Of a stretch of DNA of 64,000 bases, positions 1 through 10,848 are shown one piece after another. The stretch comes from Acidipropionibacterium jensenii DSM 20535 (lineage in GTDB: Bacteria > Actinomycetota > Actinomycetes > Propionibacteriales > Propionibacteriaceae): contig NZ_AUDD01000003.1 of assembly GCF_000425285.1 (NCBI RefSeq), forward strand, positions 1 to 64,000. Reading direction: 5' to 3'. Position numbers and translations under genes: made by a program. Under the pieces are notes generated by a model. It had not been told where the DNA came from. It saw only the letters and a list, made by a program, of their open reading frames with translations, and did not search any database. Every line of letters begins with the position of its first letter. The stretch's first letter is position 1.

Positions 1-84
1 GGGGTAGTTGCCTTCTTGTGAGAAGATGTACGTGTAGCGGACAGCTACTGTGATTCCTTCGCGAAGAAGGTTGCCGCTTTTTTT
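1..84 (-). CDS. IS3-family transposase OrfB, N-terminal fragment (continues past window edge)
   Basis: Reading -1 relative to OrfA from the A7 run gives an open frame to base 1. It ends in YTYIFSQEGNYP, which resembles the conserved start of IS3 OrfB proteins (F-x-x-I-x-x-E-x-x-x-YPV), ahead of the HTH_21 and rve DDE integrase domains. Only about 28 codons are inside the window, so the catalytic domain cannot be checked. In this family the part is made as an OrfAB fusion by ribosomal frameshifting at A-AAA-AAA-G, which is present here. Confidence 0.6.
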
Positions 85-332
85 AGGAACTCGTTCTCCA
101 TCCGGGCCTCACGGAGATCCTTCCTCAACCGTTCGAGTTCGGCCGACTCGGCACTGGTGAGGTTCTCGGTTTCCGGGTCCGGATTCTTCTTGCGATACTC
201 CTTGACCCATACACCGACAGTCTGAGCGACAAGATTGTATGATTCTGCTACGGCTTTGATGGTGCGATGCTTGTCCACGACTTCAAGAACGACCTGGTTC
301 TTGAACTCCGGACTGTACTTCGATCCTGACAT
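45..332 (-). CDS. IS3-family transposase OrfA (helix-turn-helix subunit)
   Basis: OrfA of an IS3 element, 95 residues, about the usual length. Residues 1-55 hold the HTH_Tnp_1 fold (start MSGSKYSPEFKNQVV, then a helix-turn-helix around AVAESYNLVAQTVGVWVKEY). Residues 60-90 form a leucine-rich coiled coil (ELERLRKDLREARMENEFLKK), the dimerisation and frameshift region of this family. The protein binds the element's ends and is normally made both alone and as an OrfAB fusion by -1 frameshifting. The slippery A7 run lies at the LKK codons, about 12 codons before the stop, so the fusion signal is intact. Whether the element is active cannot be judged from this end alone. Confidence 0.93.
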   Translation of the reverse strand: MSGSKYSPEFKNQVVLEVVDKHRTIKAVAESYNLVAQTVGVWVKEYRKKNPDPETENLTSAESAELERLRKDLREARMENEFLKKAATFFAKESQ

Positions 333-391
333 GATGTGATCCTACCCGATTCTCGAAACTATGACTTTCCTCAGAAGTCCGGGAAGCTTCA

Positions 392-695
392 CTCAGTCCA
401 GATGCTTACTGGGCCCGTGTTCTGTGCCGACACGTGCCAGGGCAAGGACGTTGCGTATCAGATTCACGGTCATCGCCGACCCGGATGCCGACCCCAGTGG
501 CCGCCCGCTGGGAACATCTGGCCGGCAGACTGGACGCCTACCGCGACCTGCGACGAGGTCGCGATCGGCCTGCCGAGCTGGACCTGCAGTTCAGGTCGGC
601 ATGGCCGACTCCTACCACGCGCTGAGCTGCACCACCGCCTTGTACATGGCGGGCCATCCGCCCCGTCACTCGGCACCCCGAGTGGTGGATCGGGC
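392..695. other. Gene-free stretch between the IS3 end and the PhnB-like gene
   Basis: No convincing gene, RNA or repeat is seen. A 63-codon open frame at 434-625 (+) has some protein-like composition (AARWEHLAGRLDAYRDL) but no ribosome binding site, no recognisable family and overlapping frames in every direction. It could be debris of a gene disrupted when the insertion sequence arrived. Confidence 0.5.
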
Positions 696-1127
696 TCAGT
701 GGGCGCCGGGCACCACCAGGGCCCACAGCACCCCGAAACGATCGGTGACCTGACCGTAGTGGTCTCCCCAAGGGGCCACCGCGAAGGGCATCGTGACAGT
801 GGCGCCGGCGGCGGTCAGCGTCGCGATGAGTCGCTCGGCCTCTGGCACGGTGTCCAGGCCGATGAGGAAGGAGTAGACCTGCGACTCCAGCGGGGCCAGG
901 GGCTGGCCGTCCTCGGCGATGGCATCGCCGCCGGCGAGGGTCACCAGGCCGCCGTGGAGCTGGGCGTGGGAGACGGCGTCGGCGGGAGGGGTGAAGGGGA
1001 ACCCGTCGGTGGGGAAGTCGCCGTAGTGGCCGATCTCCAGCTCTCCGCCGAAGACCTCCTGGTAGTGGTGGAAGGCCGCGTCGGCATTCCCGGGGAAGCT
1101 GATGTAGGGGGTGAAGCTGTGGGACAT
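696..1127 (-). CDS. PhnB-like VOC superfamily protein
   Basis: A 143-residue single-gene unit of the vicinal-oxygen-chelate fold, closest in pattern to the PhnB/YjdN-like group (3-demethylubiquinone methyltransferase-like domain). The N-terminus PYISFPGNADAAFHHYQEVF is the hallmark of that group, followed by a GG turn, and the C-terminal WGDHYGQVTDRFGVLW closes the second beta-alpha-beta repeat. Members are cytosolic dimers, mostly of unknown substrate. No metal-binding His/Glu set typical of glyoxalase I is obvious, so enzymatic activity should not be assumed. The gene is co-oriented with the permease upstream but separated by about 96 bp. Confidence 0.85.
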   Translation of the reverse strand: MSHSFTPYISFPGNADAAFHHYQEVFGGELEIGHYGDFPTDGFPFTPPADAVSHAQLHGGLVTLAGGDAIAEDGQPLAPLESQVYSFLIGLDTVPEAERLIATLTAAGATVTMPFAVAPWGDHYGQVTDRFGVLWALVVPGAH

Positions 1128-1223
1128 GTGTGGTCTCCTCGAGGCTCCCGATGACGGCGCTGACAGGCGGTGACGCTATCAGCCCCGAGTTCAGACAGCC
1201 CCGAGGTCACATGGCCCAGGGGT

Positions 1224-3170
1224 TCAGAGCACCTCGACCAGATGGACGATGGCGACCACCATGGCCACCGTGGTGAGTCCGTAGCCGATCGACAGCAGGG
1301 TGAGGGGCTGGCGGATCGCCGCCCCCAGCGTGGCCCAGGTGGGCAGCTTCTCGCGGGGGACGGTGTCCCAGGACTGCTCGGTGGCCTCGGCCCTCGACAG
1401 CGCCAGGTGGGAGACGACGATGCCGGGCACCGGGGTCAGCATCCACAGCCACACCAGGCCGGTCGACATCGTCGTGACGTCCACCGCGCCGGTCACCGTG
1501 AGGACCACCTCGGCGAGCACCGCGATGGCCGCCAGAGCGGTGAGGACCAGGGCCACCCGGTGGTGGCGGATCGGCTCGGCGTCGTCGTTGAGCATCGTCA
1601 TGTCCGGAGTCGCGGGGACCACGATCGAACCGGTGTCGTCGGGGGCGGCGGCATTGCCGACGAGCATTCCCTCACCGAACTGGGAGAGCACATTCTCCTG
1701 GTGACCCTCCAGCCGCACCCGGGAGTGCAGGTAGGAGTAGCCGAAGTAGATGACGAAGCCGAGCAGCAGCCACACGACGAATCGCAGCCAGGTCTCCACG
1801 GCCAGATTGGACATCAGCCACAGGCACAGCACCCCGGAGATGATCGGCAGCACGGGGGAGAAGGGGACGGTGAAACCCCGCTTGAGGTCGGGGAACCGCT
1901 TGCGCTGCACCGGGATGGAGAAGCTCACCAGGACGAAGGCGCTCAGAGTGCCGATGTTGATCATCTCGGAGAGCTGGTCGACATCGGCCAGAGCGGCGAC
2001 GACCGCGACCACGATGCCGCAGATGATCTGCAGCAGGGCGGGGGTGCCGCGGTCGGAGGTGCGCGAGACCCGGCGCGGCAGCAGACCGTCGCGGCTCATC
2101 GAGAACACGACGCGGGTGAGTCCGAGCAGCAGCACCATGATGACGGTGGTCAACCCGATGAGGATGCCGATGGTGATGAGGGTGCCGATCCAGTCGGCCC
2201 CCACGAGCTTGAATGCGGTGGCCAGCGAGACGTCCTTCTGGGTGGCCATCTTCTTGTAGGAGACCATCCCGGTGACGACGATGGTCACCGCGATGTAGAG
2301 CGCCGAGACCAGCGCCAGTCCGCCGAAGATGCCGCGCGGCAGGGTCTTCTGCGGATCCTTGGCCTCCTCGGCGGTGGTGGCGACGATGTCGAAGCCGATG
2401 AAGGCGAAGAAGACCAGAGCGGCGGCACCCATCAGTCCGTAGGCGCCGTAGCGGGTGGGCTCGGCTCCGGAGAGGAAGGAGAACAGGCTCTGGCCCAGCA
2501 CCCCGGTGGCCGATCCGTTGCTGATGGGCTCGGAGGGCGGGAAGAAGGGGGTGAAGTTGGAGGCCTTCACGTAGAAGGCGCCGGCCACGATGATGAACAG
2601 GGTCACGCCGATCTTGATGGCGGTGAGGATCCCGTTGACGCGAGAGGTGAGTTTGGTGCCCAGCACCAGCAGGACGGTGAAGAAGGCGACGATCACCGCC
2701 GGCGGCCAGGAGACGGCGACCGAGCCGATGGTGAACTCGGTGGCGATGTTGATGTGGAGGAACTCGAAGACGTTGGACAGGTAGATGCCCCAGTACTTCG
2801 AGATGACCGAGGCGGCCATCAGCATCTCAAGGATGAGGTCCCAGCCGATCACCCAGGCGAGCAGCTCTCCCAGCGACAGGTAGGAGAAGGTGTAGGCGGA
2901 GCCGGAGACCGGCACCGATGAGGCGAACTCGGCGTAGTTCATCACGGCGAGGCCGCAGATGAGGGCGGCCACCACGAAGGAGATGATCACCGAGGGGCCG
3001 GCGTAGAGGGCGGCGGCCTGGGCTCCGACCGAGAAGATTCCGGCGCCCACCGCGACCGCGACACCCATCACGGCGATGTCCATCGCCCCGAGTTCACGTT
3101 TGAGGCTGCGTTCCGGGTCGCCGAGATCCTCCTCGACCTGGTGCAACCCTTTTCTGACCAGCAGCGACAT
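1224..3170 (-). CDS. APC-family cationic amino-acid permease with C-terminal membrane extension
   Basis: A 648-residue integral membrane transporter of the APC superfamily, CAT (cationic amino-acid transporter) type. The N-terminal RSLKRELGAMDIAVMG leads into the first segment with the unwound GAGIFSVG motif, followed by about a dozen hydrophobic segments and the FAFIGFDIVATTAEEAKDPQ signature (around residues 255-275). Typical members are 450-500 residues. Here the core ends near residue 490, followed by a polar linker and about three further membrane segments, so the gene encodes an extended form. Substrate is probably Arg/Lys or a related amine, by family only. Start ATG has GGAGGA six bases upstream. 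The downstream side abuts the UvrA-like gene at 3227-5643, which points the same way. Confidence 0.88.
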   Translation of the reverse strand: MSLLVRKGLHQVEEDLGDPERSLKRELGAMDIAVMGVAVAVGAGIFSVGAQAAALYAGPSVIISFVVAALICGLAVMNYAEFASSVPVSGSAYTFSYLSLGELLAWVIGWDLILEMLMAASVISKYWGIYLSNVFEFLHINIATEFTIGSVAVSWPPAVIVAFFTVLLVLGTKLTSRVNGILTAIKIGVTLFIIVAGAFYVKASNFTPFFPPSEPISNGSATGVLGQSLFSFLSGAEPTRYGAYGLMGAAALVFFAFIGFDIVATTAEEAKDPQKTLPRGIFGGLALVSALYIAVTIVVTGMVSYKKMATQKDVSLATAFKLVGADWIGTLITIGILIGLTTVIMVLLLGLTRVVFSMSRDGLLPRRVSRTSDRGTPALLQIICGIVVAVVAALADVDQLSEMINIGTLSAFVLVSFSIPVQRKRFPDLKRGFTVPFSPVLPIISGVLCLWLMSNLAVETWLRFVVWLLLGFVIYFGYSYLHSRVRLEGHQENVLSQFGEGMLVGNAAAPDDTGSIVVPATPDMTMLNDDAEPIRHHRVALVLTALAAIAVLAEVVLTVTGAVDVTTMSTGLVWLWMLTPVPGIVVSHLALSRAEATEQSWDTVPREKLPTWATLGAAIRQPLTLLSIGYGLTTVAMVVAIVHLVEVL

Positions 3171-3226
3171 TCGCTCGTCCTCCCGTCCTGAGGCCGACCA
3201 GTCGTGATCGGCCCAAGGTCAAAAGG

Positions 3227-5643
<2,417 letters not shown>

Positions 5644-5707
5644 GGCGGACAGCCTAGCTGTGAGCAATCTCACAGACTGTGACGCGAGCGCTGATACCGT
5701 GCGCGCC

Positions 5708-6202
5708 ATGACCACCAGACTGGAGAACGTCGGCATCGCCGTGCGCGACATCGATGAGGCTGTCGCGTTCTTCACCGACCTGGGCCTGTCGGTGCTTGGC
5801 CGGGACACGGTCAGCGGCGAGTGGGCCGACACCGCCGTCGGACTGGATGGCAATCACGCCAGGATCGCGATGCTCCAGACACCGGACGGCCAGGGTCGCA
5901 TCGAACTGTTCGAGTACATCCATCCGGAGGCGATCGAGACCCAGCCGACCCGTCCTCAGGAGATCGGCATGCACCGCGTCGCACTCCTGGTCGACGACAT
6001 CGACCGGTCTGTGGAGATCGCCGCCCGTCATGGCTGTCACCCGCTGCGGGGAGTGGCGACCTATCGGGACCTCTACCGGCTGACCTATCTGAGGGGTCCC
6101 AGCGGGATCATCGTGATGCTCAGCGAGGATCTGAGGGCCACCCGGTCCATGCACGGCGGGCACGAGGACGAGCACGGCGAGCAGATGGACGAGCACGGGT
6201 GA
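5708..6202 (+). CDS. VOC family (glyoxalase-like) protein
   Basis: A 164-residue vicinal-oxygen-chelate protein with two beta-alpha-beta-beta-beta repeats: ENVGIAVRDIDEAVAFFTDLG at the N-terminus and MHRVALLVDDIDRSVE near residue 90. Glu in RIELFEY, His in MHRVALLV and Glu in IVMLSED fit three of the four usual metal ligands; the first (His in the typical DHVGIAV) is Asn here. The last 15 residues are His/Asp/Glu-rich (HGGHEDEHGEQMDEHG) and could bind metal. Reaction unknown; epimerase, lyase or antibiotic-binding roles are all possible. It diverges from the UvrA-like gene with 64 bp between starts, so the two probably share a control region. Start ATG 5708 is chosen because the fold begins at once after it. 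Confidence 0.85.
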   Translation: MTTRLENVGIAVRDIDEAVAFFTDLGLSVLGRDTVSGEWADTAVGLDGNHARIAMLQTPDGQGRIELFEYIHPEAIETQPTRPQEIGMHRVALLVDDIDRSVEIAARHGCHPLRGVATYRDLYRLTYLRGPSGIIVMLSEDLRATRSMHGGHEDEHGEQMDEHG

Positions 6203-6259
6203 GGTGAGCGCCGGGGGCGGTGGGGAGTGGTCCGCAGCGGGTTCATATATTGGACGGCC

Positions 6260-6772
6260 ATGACCGACATCACACCGCTGCTGCGCAACCGTTGGAGCCC
6301 GCGCGGCTACGACCCGGACCACACCCTCTCCTCGCAGGAGGCCGACCTGCTGCTGGAGGCCGCGCGCTGGGCGCCCTCGGCGATGAATCTCCAGCCCTGG
6401 CGGTTCATCATGGGTCTGCGCGGCGATCCGGTGCGGGCGCGTGTCGACCGGTTCGTCGTCGGCCACTCCGACTGGGCCCTGGACGCCAGCGCCCTGGTGG
6501 TCAACATCTGCCGGTCCGGGGAGGACCACCTGGAGGTCGCCCACTACGACCTGGGCAACGCGGTGGCCGACATGTGCCTGCAGGCCGAGGCGCTGGGTGT
6601 GCACGCCCGACAGTTCATCAGCTTCGACCACCGGGGGCTGAGCCAGGAGTTCGGCATCACGGCGCCGTGGACGGCCTTCACCATGACGGCGATCGGCCGG
6701 CCCGCTGCCGGGTTGGAGCCGGCGGGCCGCCAGCGCGCGGATCTCTCCGAACTGGTCTGGCCCACTGACTGA
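6260..6772 (+). CDS. Nitroreductase family protein
   Basis: A 170-residue FMN-dependent nitroreductase-like flavoprotein. The start MTDITPLLRNRWSPRGYDP contains the R-x-S/W-x-R phosphate-binding stretch of the family, followed by LLEAARWAPSAMNLQPWRF, the conserved FMN contact motif, and a C-terminal domain ending in a short tail. Such enzymes use NAD(P)H to reduce nitro groups, quinones or flavins as cytosolic homodimers. At about 170 residues it is shorter than NfsB-type enzymes (about 215); the segment after AIGRP is reduced. ATG 6260 is preferred over an upstream in-frame GTG because homologous sequence starts there. It converges on cycA across a short hairpin region. Confidence 0.88.
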   Translation: MTDITPLLRNRWSPRGYDPDHTLSSQEADLLLEAARWAPSAMNLQPWRFIMGLRGDPVRARVDRFVVGHSDWALDASALVVNICRSGEDHLEVAHYDLGNAVADMCLQAEALGVHARQFISFDHRGLSQEFGITAPWTAFTMTAIGRPAAGLEPAGRQRADLSELVWPTD

Positions 6773-6802
6773 GCCGGTGCTCGACTGAACCGGGGCCCGG
6801 CT

Positions 6803-6819
6803 CCGGGACGCAGTCCCGG
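6803..6819. terminator. Hairpin between convergent genes
   Basis: A perfect 7-bp stem CCGGGAC/GTCCCGG with a 3-base loop lies between the ends of the nitroreductase gene and the convergent cycA-like gene. There is no T tract on either side, as is usual for actinobacterial terminators. It could act in both directions. Function is inferred from position only. Confidence 0.4.
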
Positions 6820-6854
6820 GTGCTGTGCCCGGCCGACGCCGGTTCGGGAGCGGG

Positions 6855-8321
6855 TCAGCGCTGCGGCGGCACCGCCTCGGTGCCGGAGTCGTCGACCCGG
6901 GTGCGGCGGCGCACCACCAGCCAGCACACCCCCAGGAGGATGAACCACAACGGCGTCATCTCGAGGGCCTCGAGAGTGTCGGGCTGCTGGGTGAGAAGCA
7001 CCAGCACGAAGGCGAAGAAGGCCAGTACCACCCAGCACATCACCCGTCCTCCGGGCATCGGGTAGACCGACGTCCGGTGCGCCTGGGGATGGAGCTTCCG
7101 GTAGCGCAGGTAGCTGATGAGGATCATGCTCCACACGAAGATGAACAGCACCGAGGCCACCGTCGTCACCAGGGTGAAGGCCTCCATGATCGACTGGGAG
7201 AGAGTCAGCAGCACCGAGCAGCCCACCAGGACGACGGTGAAGATCAGACCCCAGGTGGGCACCCCGGACCGGCTCAGCCGGCCGAACCGCGCCGGGGCCA
7301 TGCCCTTGTGGGCCAGCCCGAAGAGCATCCGCGAGTTGGAGTAGATGCCCGAGTTGGCTCCGGAGGCCGCCGAGGTGAGCACGACGAAGTTCATCACGGT
7401 GGCGGCCGCCCCGAAGCCGATCAGTCCGAACATCTGGACGAAGGGGGAGGAGTCGGCGTGCACCTGGTCCCAGGGCGTCACCGACATGATTCCCAGCAGG
7501 GCCAGCACGTAGAACAGCAGAACCCGGATCGGGACCGCGTTGATGGCCCTGGGCAGGGTCTTGACCGGATCCTTGGTCTCGGCGGCGGTGGTACCCACCA
7601 GCTCGATGCCGACAAAGGCGAAGACGGCGATCTGGAATCCGGCGAACAGTCCGGTCCAGCCCGCAGGCATGAACCCGCCGTGGGTCCACAGGTTGGAGAC
7701 GGCCGCACGGTGGCCGGCCGGCGACTGGTAGTGGATCACCACGAGCACGATGGCGGCGACGATGAGCACCGAGATGGCGATCACCTTGATGATGGCGAAC
7801 CAGAACTCCAGCTCCCCGAAGAGTTTGACGGTGAGCAGATTCAGACCCAGCAGGAGGAGCAGGGTGCCCACCGCCAGGGCGACGGCCGCGCCCTTGGAGT
7901 GGACCCAGTAGTCCCAGTAGCTGGTGACCCCGATGAGGTCGGCCATCCCGGTGGCGATCCAGCACAGCCAGTAGGTCCAGCCGAGGAAGAACCCGGCCCA
8001 GGGGCCGAGCAGGTCGGCCGCGAAGTCCTGGAAGCTCTTGTACCTGAGGTTGAACAGCAGCACCTCGCCCATCGCCCGCATCACGAAGAACAACATGATG
8101 CCGATGACCAGGTAGGCCACCACGATGCTGGGACCGGCGGTGTGGATCGTCTTGCCCGATCCCATGAACAGGCCGGTCCCGATGGCACCGCCGATGGCGA
8201 TGAGCTGGATGTGGCGGTTGGACAGGTTGCGGCGCAGGTGGTCCGGGTGGGAGCTGTCCCGCTCGGGTGATCCTGACTGGCCGGCGTCCGCGTTGTGGGT
8301 GGTGGTCTGGGGGCTGCTCAC
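6855..8321 (-). CDS. cycA: D-serine/D-alanine/glycine-type amino-acid permease (CycA-like)
   Basis: A 488-residue AAT-family (APC superfamily) proton symporter with 12 predicted membrane segments. The start of the core HLRRNLSNRHIQLIAIGG followed by AIGTGLFMGSGK is the family signature and is very close to CycA proteins, which take up glycine, D-alanine and D-serine. FAFVGIELVGTTAAETKDP is the second conserved block. The C-terminus carries a hydrophilic tail. Start: GTG at 8321, after GGGAG about ten bases upstream; upstream in-frame codons lack protein-like sequence. It diverges from the DtxR/MntR-type regulator across 206 bp. Substrate assignment is by family resemblance; other neutral amino acids are possible. 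Confidence 0.85.
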   Translation of the reverse strand: MSSPQTTTHNADAGQSGSPERDSSHPDHLRRNLSNRHIQLIAIGGAIGTGLFMGSGKTIHTAGPSIVVAYLVIGIMLFFVMRAMGEVLLFNLRYKSFQDFAADLLGPWAGFFLGWTYWLCWIATGMADLIGVTSYWDYWVHSKGAAVALAVGTLLLLLGLNLLTVKLFGELEFWFAIIKVIAISVLIVAAIVLVVIHYQSPAGHRAAVSNLWTHGGFMPAGWTGLFAGFQIAVFAFVGIELVGTTAAETKDPVKTLPRAINAVPIRVLLFYVLALLGIMSVTPWDQVHADSSPFVQMFGLIGFGAAATVMNFVVLTSAASGANSGIYSNSRMLFGLAHKGMAPARFGRLSRSGVPTWGLIFTVVLVGCSVLLTLSQSIMEAFTLVTTVASVLFIFVWSMILISYLRYRKLHPQAHRTSVYPMPGGRVMCWVVLAFFAFVLVLLTQQPDTLEALEMTPLWFILLGVCWLVVRRRTRVDDSGTEAVPPQR

Positions 8322-8527
8322 TGACCGATCACCACTCCCGAGGACCGACGGTCCGTGCTGTTTGTCGATCGTCCGTACCCCGGGCGTCCATGCCCTGTTG
8401 CTCCACACATGGGGCCAGTGTTCGCTCTGGGCGCGGTGAGGTCGACCAGGGTCCACATGCTGGGAATGTCGGCGGGACGGCACTTCTCGTGTGGTGGACC
8501 GGTGACGGGGCGGATACCGTCGAGGAC

Positions 8528-9286
8528 GTGACGACTCAGCCTTCCCACCCCCGTCCCCGGGATCCGGACTCCTCCGAGGGCCCCGGCACACCGCTGGCCG
8601 GGGCGGTCACCCCCGCCCGCGAGCAGTTGCTGAAGGTGCTGTGGGGTCTGGAGATGGAGCAGGGGCTCCGGGTCACCAACTCGTTGCTGGCCCAACATGC
8701 CGGGCTGCACACCTCCACGGTCTCCGACGCGGTGCGCCGGATGGCCGAGGACGGCTTCGTCGAGCACCACCGCTACGGTGCGGTGGCGCTCACCTCCGCC
8801 GGTGAGCAGATCGCGGTCCAGGTGGTGCGCCGCCATCGCCTTCTGGAGACCTTCCTGGTGAGCAGCCTCGACTACACCTGGGATGAGGTCCACGAGGAGG
8901 CGGACGTCCTGGAGCATGTGGCCTCCGACAAGCTCATCGAGCGCATCGACGAGAAGCTCGGGCACCCCTCCCGGGATCCTCACGGGGACCCGATCCCCGA
9001 CTCCTCGGGCCGGCTCCCGGCCCTGTCGCGGGGCACCTCGATCGTGAAACTGGAGCCGGGGGCGACCGCGGTGGTGAGTCGGATCCGAAGTGACGACGCC
9101 GAACTGCTGAGGTACTTCTCGGCCCTGGGGATGGGCCCGGGAGCCCGGGTGGAGATTCTCGTGCCGCCGCCCTTCACCCGCGACGTCCGGATCCGGATCG
9201 ACGGGGGAGCGCCGGTGGTGCTGGGGGAGCCGGCCGCCGAGGAGGTTCTCACCGATCCGATCGACGGCCCCCGGGGGCGCGGCTGA
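8528..9286 (+). CDS. mntR: DtxR/MntR-family metal-dependent regulator
   Basis: A 252-residue repressor of the DtxR/MntR family. Residues about 35-95 form the winged helix (LLAQHAGLHTSTVSDAVRRMAEDGFVEH), residues 100-155 the metal-binding dimerisation domain (RRHRLLETFLV, then DEVHEEADVLEHVAS with the Glu/His ligands), and the C-terminus is a FeoA/SH3-like domain (VVSRIRSDDAELLRYFSALGM). Such proteins bind Mn2+ or Fe2+ and repress uptake genes. Its convergent neighbour is the Mn transporter mntH, which strongly suggests Mn rather than Fe sensing. Start GTG at 8528 is the first in frame before protein-like sequence; a clear Shine-Dalgarno is lacking, so a leaderless message is possible. The N-terminal 25 residues are Pro/Ser-rich. 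Confidence 0.9.
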   Translation: MTTQPSHPRPRDPDSSEGPGTPLAGAVTPAREQLLKVLWGLEMEQGLRVTNSLLAQHAGLHTSTVSDAVRRMAEDGFVEHHRYGAVALTSAGEQIAVQVVRRHRLLETFLVSSLDYTWDEVHEEADVLEHVASDKLIERIDEKLGHPSRDPHGDPIPDSSGRLPALSRGTSIVKLEPGATAVVSRIRSDDAELLRYFSALGMGPGARVEILVPPPFTRDVRIRIDGGAPVVLGEPAAEEVLTDPIDGPRGRG

Positions 9287-9330
9287 TCCGCGGCCCGACC
9301 TGTGCTGACCGCCCCGCAGGTCGTGTCCGG

Positions 9331-9407
9331 ACAGCCTCAGTCGACCCGCACAGTCTCGGCCGGCCTGCACAGCCTCAGTCGACCCGCACAAGTCTCAGCC
9401 GGGCCGG
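9331..9407. repeat. Two 38-39 bp direct repeats between mntR and mntH
   Basis: Two adjacent copies (9331-9368 and 9369-9407) share ACAGCCTCAGTCGACCCGCA and continue almost identically, with a few substitutions and one inserted A. They fill the space between the convergent mntR and mntH ends. No coding role is seen; they may affect termination or be a small slipped-strand duplication. Confidence 0.75.
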
Positions 9408-9430
9408 CCCGGAGGGACTGCCGCGGAACC

Positions 9431-10813
9431 TCAGAACAGGCCCGACAGGGTCTGCCAGATGAGCTGGATGTTGAGGACGGTGAGCACCGCGGTCGCCAGC
9501 CAGCCGAGGATGACGGCCCACTTGCGGTTGGCGAACTCGCCCATGATCTTCTTCGACGAGGTGAACCAGACCAGCGGGACCATCGAGATCGGCAGGGCGA
9601 TGCACAGGAAGACCTGGGAGTACACCAGCAGGTTGTCCAGCGCCGCCTCCTCGCCGCCGAAGATGATGGTGCAGATCACGACCGGGATGATGGCGATCAC
9701 ACGGGTGACGACCCGGCGCAGCCACAGCGGGATGCGCATCTTGATGAATCCCTCCATCACCACCTGCCCGGTGAGGGTGCCGGTGATCGTGGAGTTCTGG
9801 CCCGAGGCCAGCAGGGCGACCGCGAAGAGGATGCTGAGCACCGGGCTGGCGACTGCTCCGGCGATCTTGGAGTCCTTGAGGGCGTCGAAGACCGAGCCGA
9901 GGGTGCCCAGGTCGGATCCCCTGCCGTAGAACATCGCCGCGCCGAGCAGGAGCAGCAGGGTGTTGATGACGAAGGCGACCGACAGCTGCAGGTTGGAGTC
10001 GATGGTGGCGAAGCGAACCGCCTGTCGCTTGGACTCCAGCGAGGTCCGCTCGTAGTTGCGCGACTGGACGATCGCGGAGTGGAGGTACAGGTTGTGCGGC
10101 ATCACGGTGGCTCCCACGATGCCCAGCGCCATGGTGAGCTGACCGCTGTGGGTCAGCGAGGGGGAGGGGAGGAAGCCGGTGAGGATCTGCGGGATGTCGG
10201 GACGGGCGAGGATCACCTGGTAGACGAAGATCACCATGATGGTCGCGATGAGGACCACCACCAGGGCCTCGATCTTGCGCATCCCCACCTTCAGCAGCAG
10301 AAGCAGCAGGAAGACGTCGAGGACGGTGACGATGACGCCGATCGTCAGCGGGATTCCGAAGAGCAGGTGGAGGGCGATCGCGGCGCCGATCACCTCGGCG
10401 ATGTCGGTGGCCATGATCGCCAGCTCGGTGACGATCCACAGCGCGAAGCCGAGTTTGCGCCCGGTGTGGGCGCGGGTCGCCTGGGCCAGGTCCATTCCGG
10501 TGACGACGCCCAGTTTCGCCGACATGCACTGCAGCAGCATCGCGACCAGGCTGGACAGCAGGACCACTGACAGCAGGACGTAGCCGTACTGGGCTCCGCC
10601 GCCGATCGACGTCACCCAGTTGCCGGGATCCATGTAGCCGACGGCGACCAGGGCGCCGGGTCCGAGATAACTGGCCAGGGTCTTGGCGAACCCTGCCCCG
10701 GCCGGGGGTACCGGCACCGATGCGTTGATCTCTCCCAGTGAGATGTCATCGGACGGTCGGATGATCCGTCGTGGCTTCTCCAAGACTGGTGCCGATCCTG
10801 TTCTGCCGATCAT
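9431..10813 (-). CDS. mntH: NRAMP-family manganese transporter MntH
   Basis: A 460-residue proton-coupled divalent-metal importer of the inner membrane. It shows the two NRAMP ion-site motifs: DPGN (residues 62-65, unwound helix 1) and MPHN (238-241, helix 6). About eleven hydrophobic segments follow a 45-residue cytosolic N-terminus (LEKPRRIIRPSDDISLGEI). The Met in MPHN favours Mn2+/Fe2+ over Mg2+/Ca2+. It lies tail to tail with an MntR-type regulator and is preceded by an AT-rich promoter carrying two palindromes. Together these support Mn-repressed uptake. Start ATG at 10813 has GGGGAGGA upstream. Length matches the family. Confidence 0.95.
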   Translation of the reverse strand: MIGRTGSAPVLEKPRRIIRPSDDISLGEINASVPVPPAGAGFAKTLASYLGPGALVAVGYMDPGNWVTSIGGGAQYGYVLLSVVLLSSLVAMLLQCMSAKLGVVTGMDLAQATRAHTGRKLGFALWIVTELAIMATDIAEVIGAAIALHLLFGIPLTIGVIVTVLDVFLLLLLLKVGMRKIEALVVVLIATIMVIFVYQVILARPDIPQILTGFLPSPSLTHSGQLTMALGIVGATVMPHNLYLHSAIVQSRNYERTSLESKRQAVRFATIDSNLQLSVAFVINTLLLLLGAAMFYGRGSDLGTLGSVFDALKDSKIAGAVASPVLSILFAVALLASGQNSTITGTLTGQVVMEGFIKMRIPLWLRRVVTRVIAIIPVVICTIIFGGEEAALDNLLVYSQVFLCIALPISMVPLVWFTSSKKIMGEFANRKWAVILGWLATAVLTVLNIQLIWQTLSGLF

Positions 10814-10848
10814 GGGCCGTCCTCCCCGGAACTACCTTTCCGGATATC

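Larger units (their letters stand above)
1..391 (-). mobile_element. IS3-family insertion sequence, right part only
   Basis: The window opens inside an IS3-type element read on the minus strand. It has OrfA with a transposase helix-turn-helix, a run of seven A near the OrfA end (78-84, minus strand) and an OrfB frame running off the left edge. The terminal inverted repeat cannot be paired because the other end is outside. A plausible outer tip is TGAAGCTTCCCGGACTTC read on the minus strand from 391, starting with TG as IS3 ends do. The family call is firm; the 391 boundary is inference. Confidence 0.7.

Noticed and set aside
434-625. A 63-codon gene in the gap beside the IS3 element.
   Set aside because: Some protein-like composition but no ribosome binding site, no family and no conserved neighbour; treated as possible debris only.
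1170-2921. A 583-codon plus-strand open frame opposite the cationic amino-acid permease.
   Set aside because: It is the mirror of a membrane-protein gene: Gly/His/Asp/Gln-rich, with no fold or ribosome binding site. The minus strand gives a full permease.
5644-5853. An N-terminal extension of the UvrA-like protein upstream of 5643.
   Set aside because: It would run through the divergent VOC gene's start, and UvrA homology begins exactly at the ATG at 5643.
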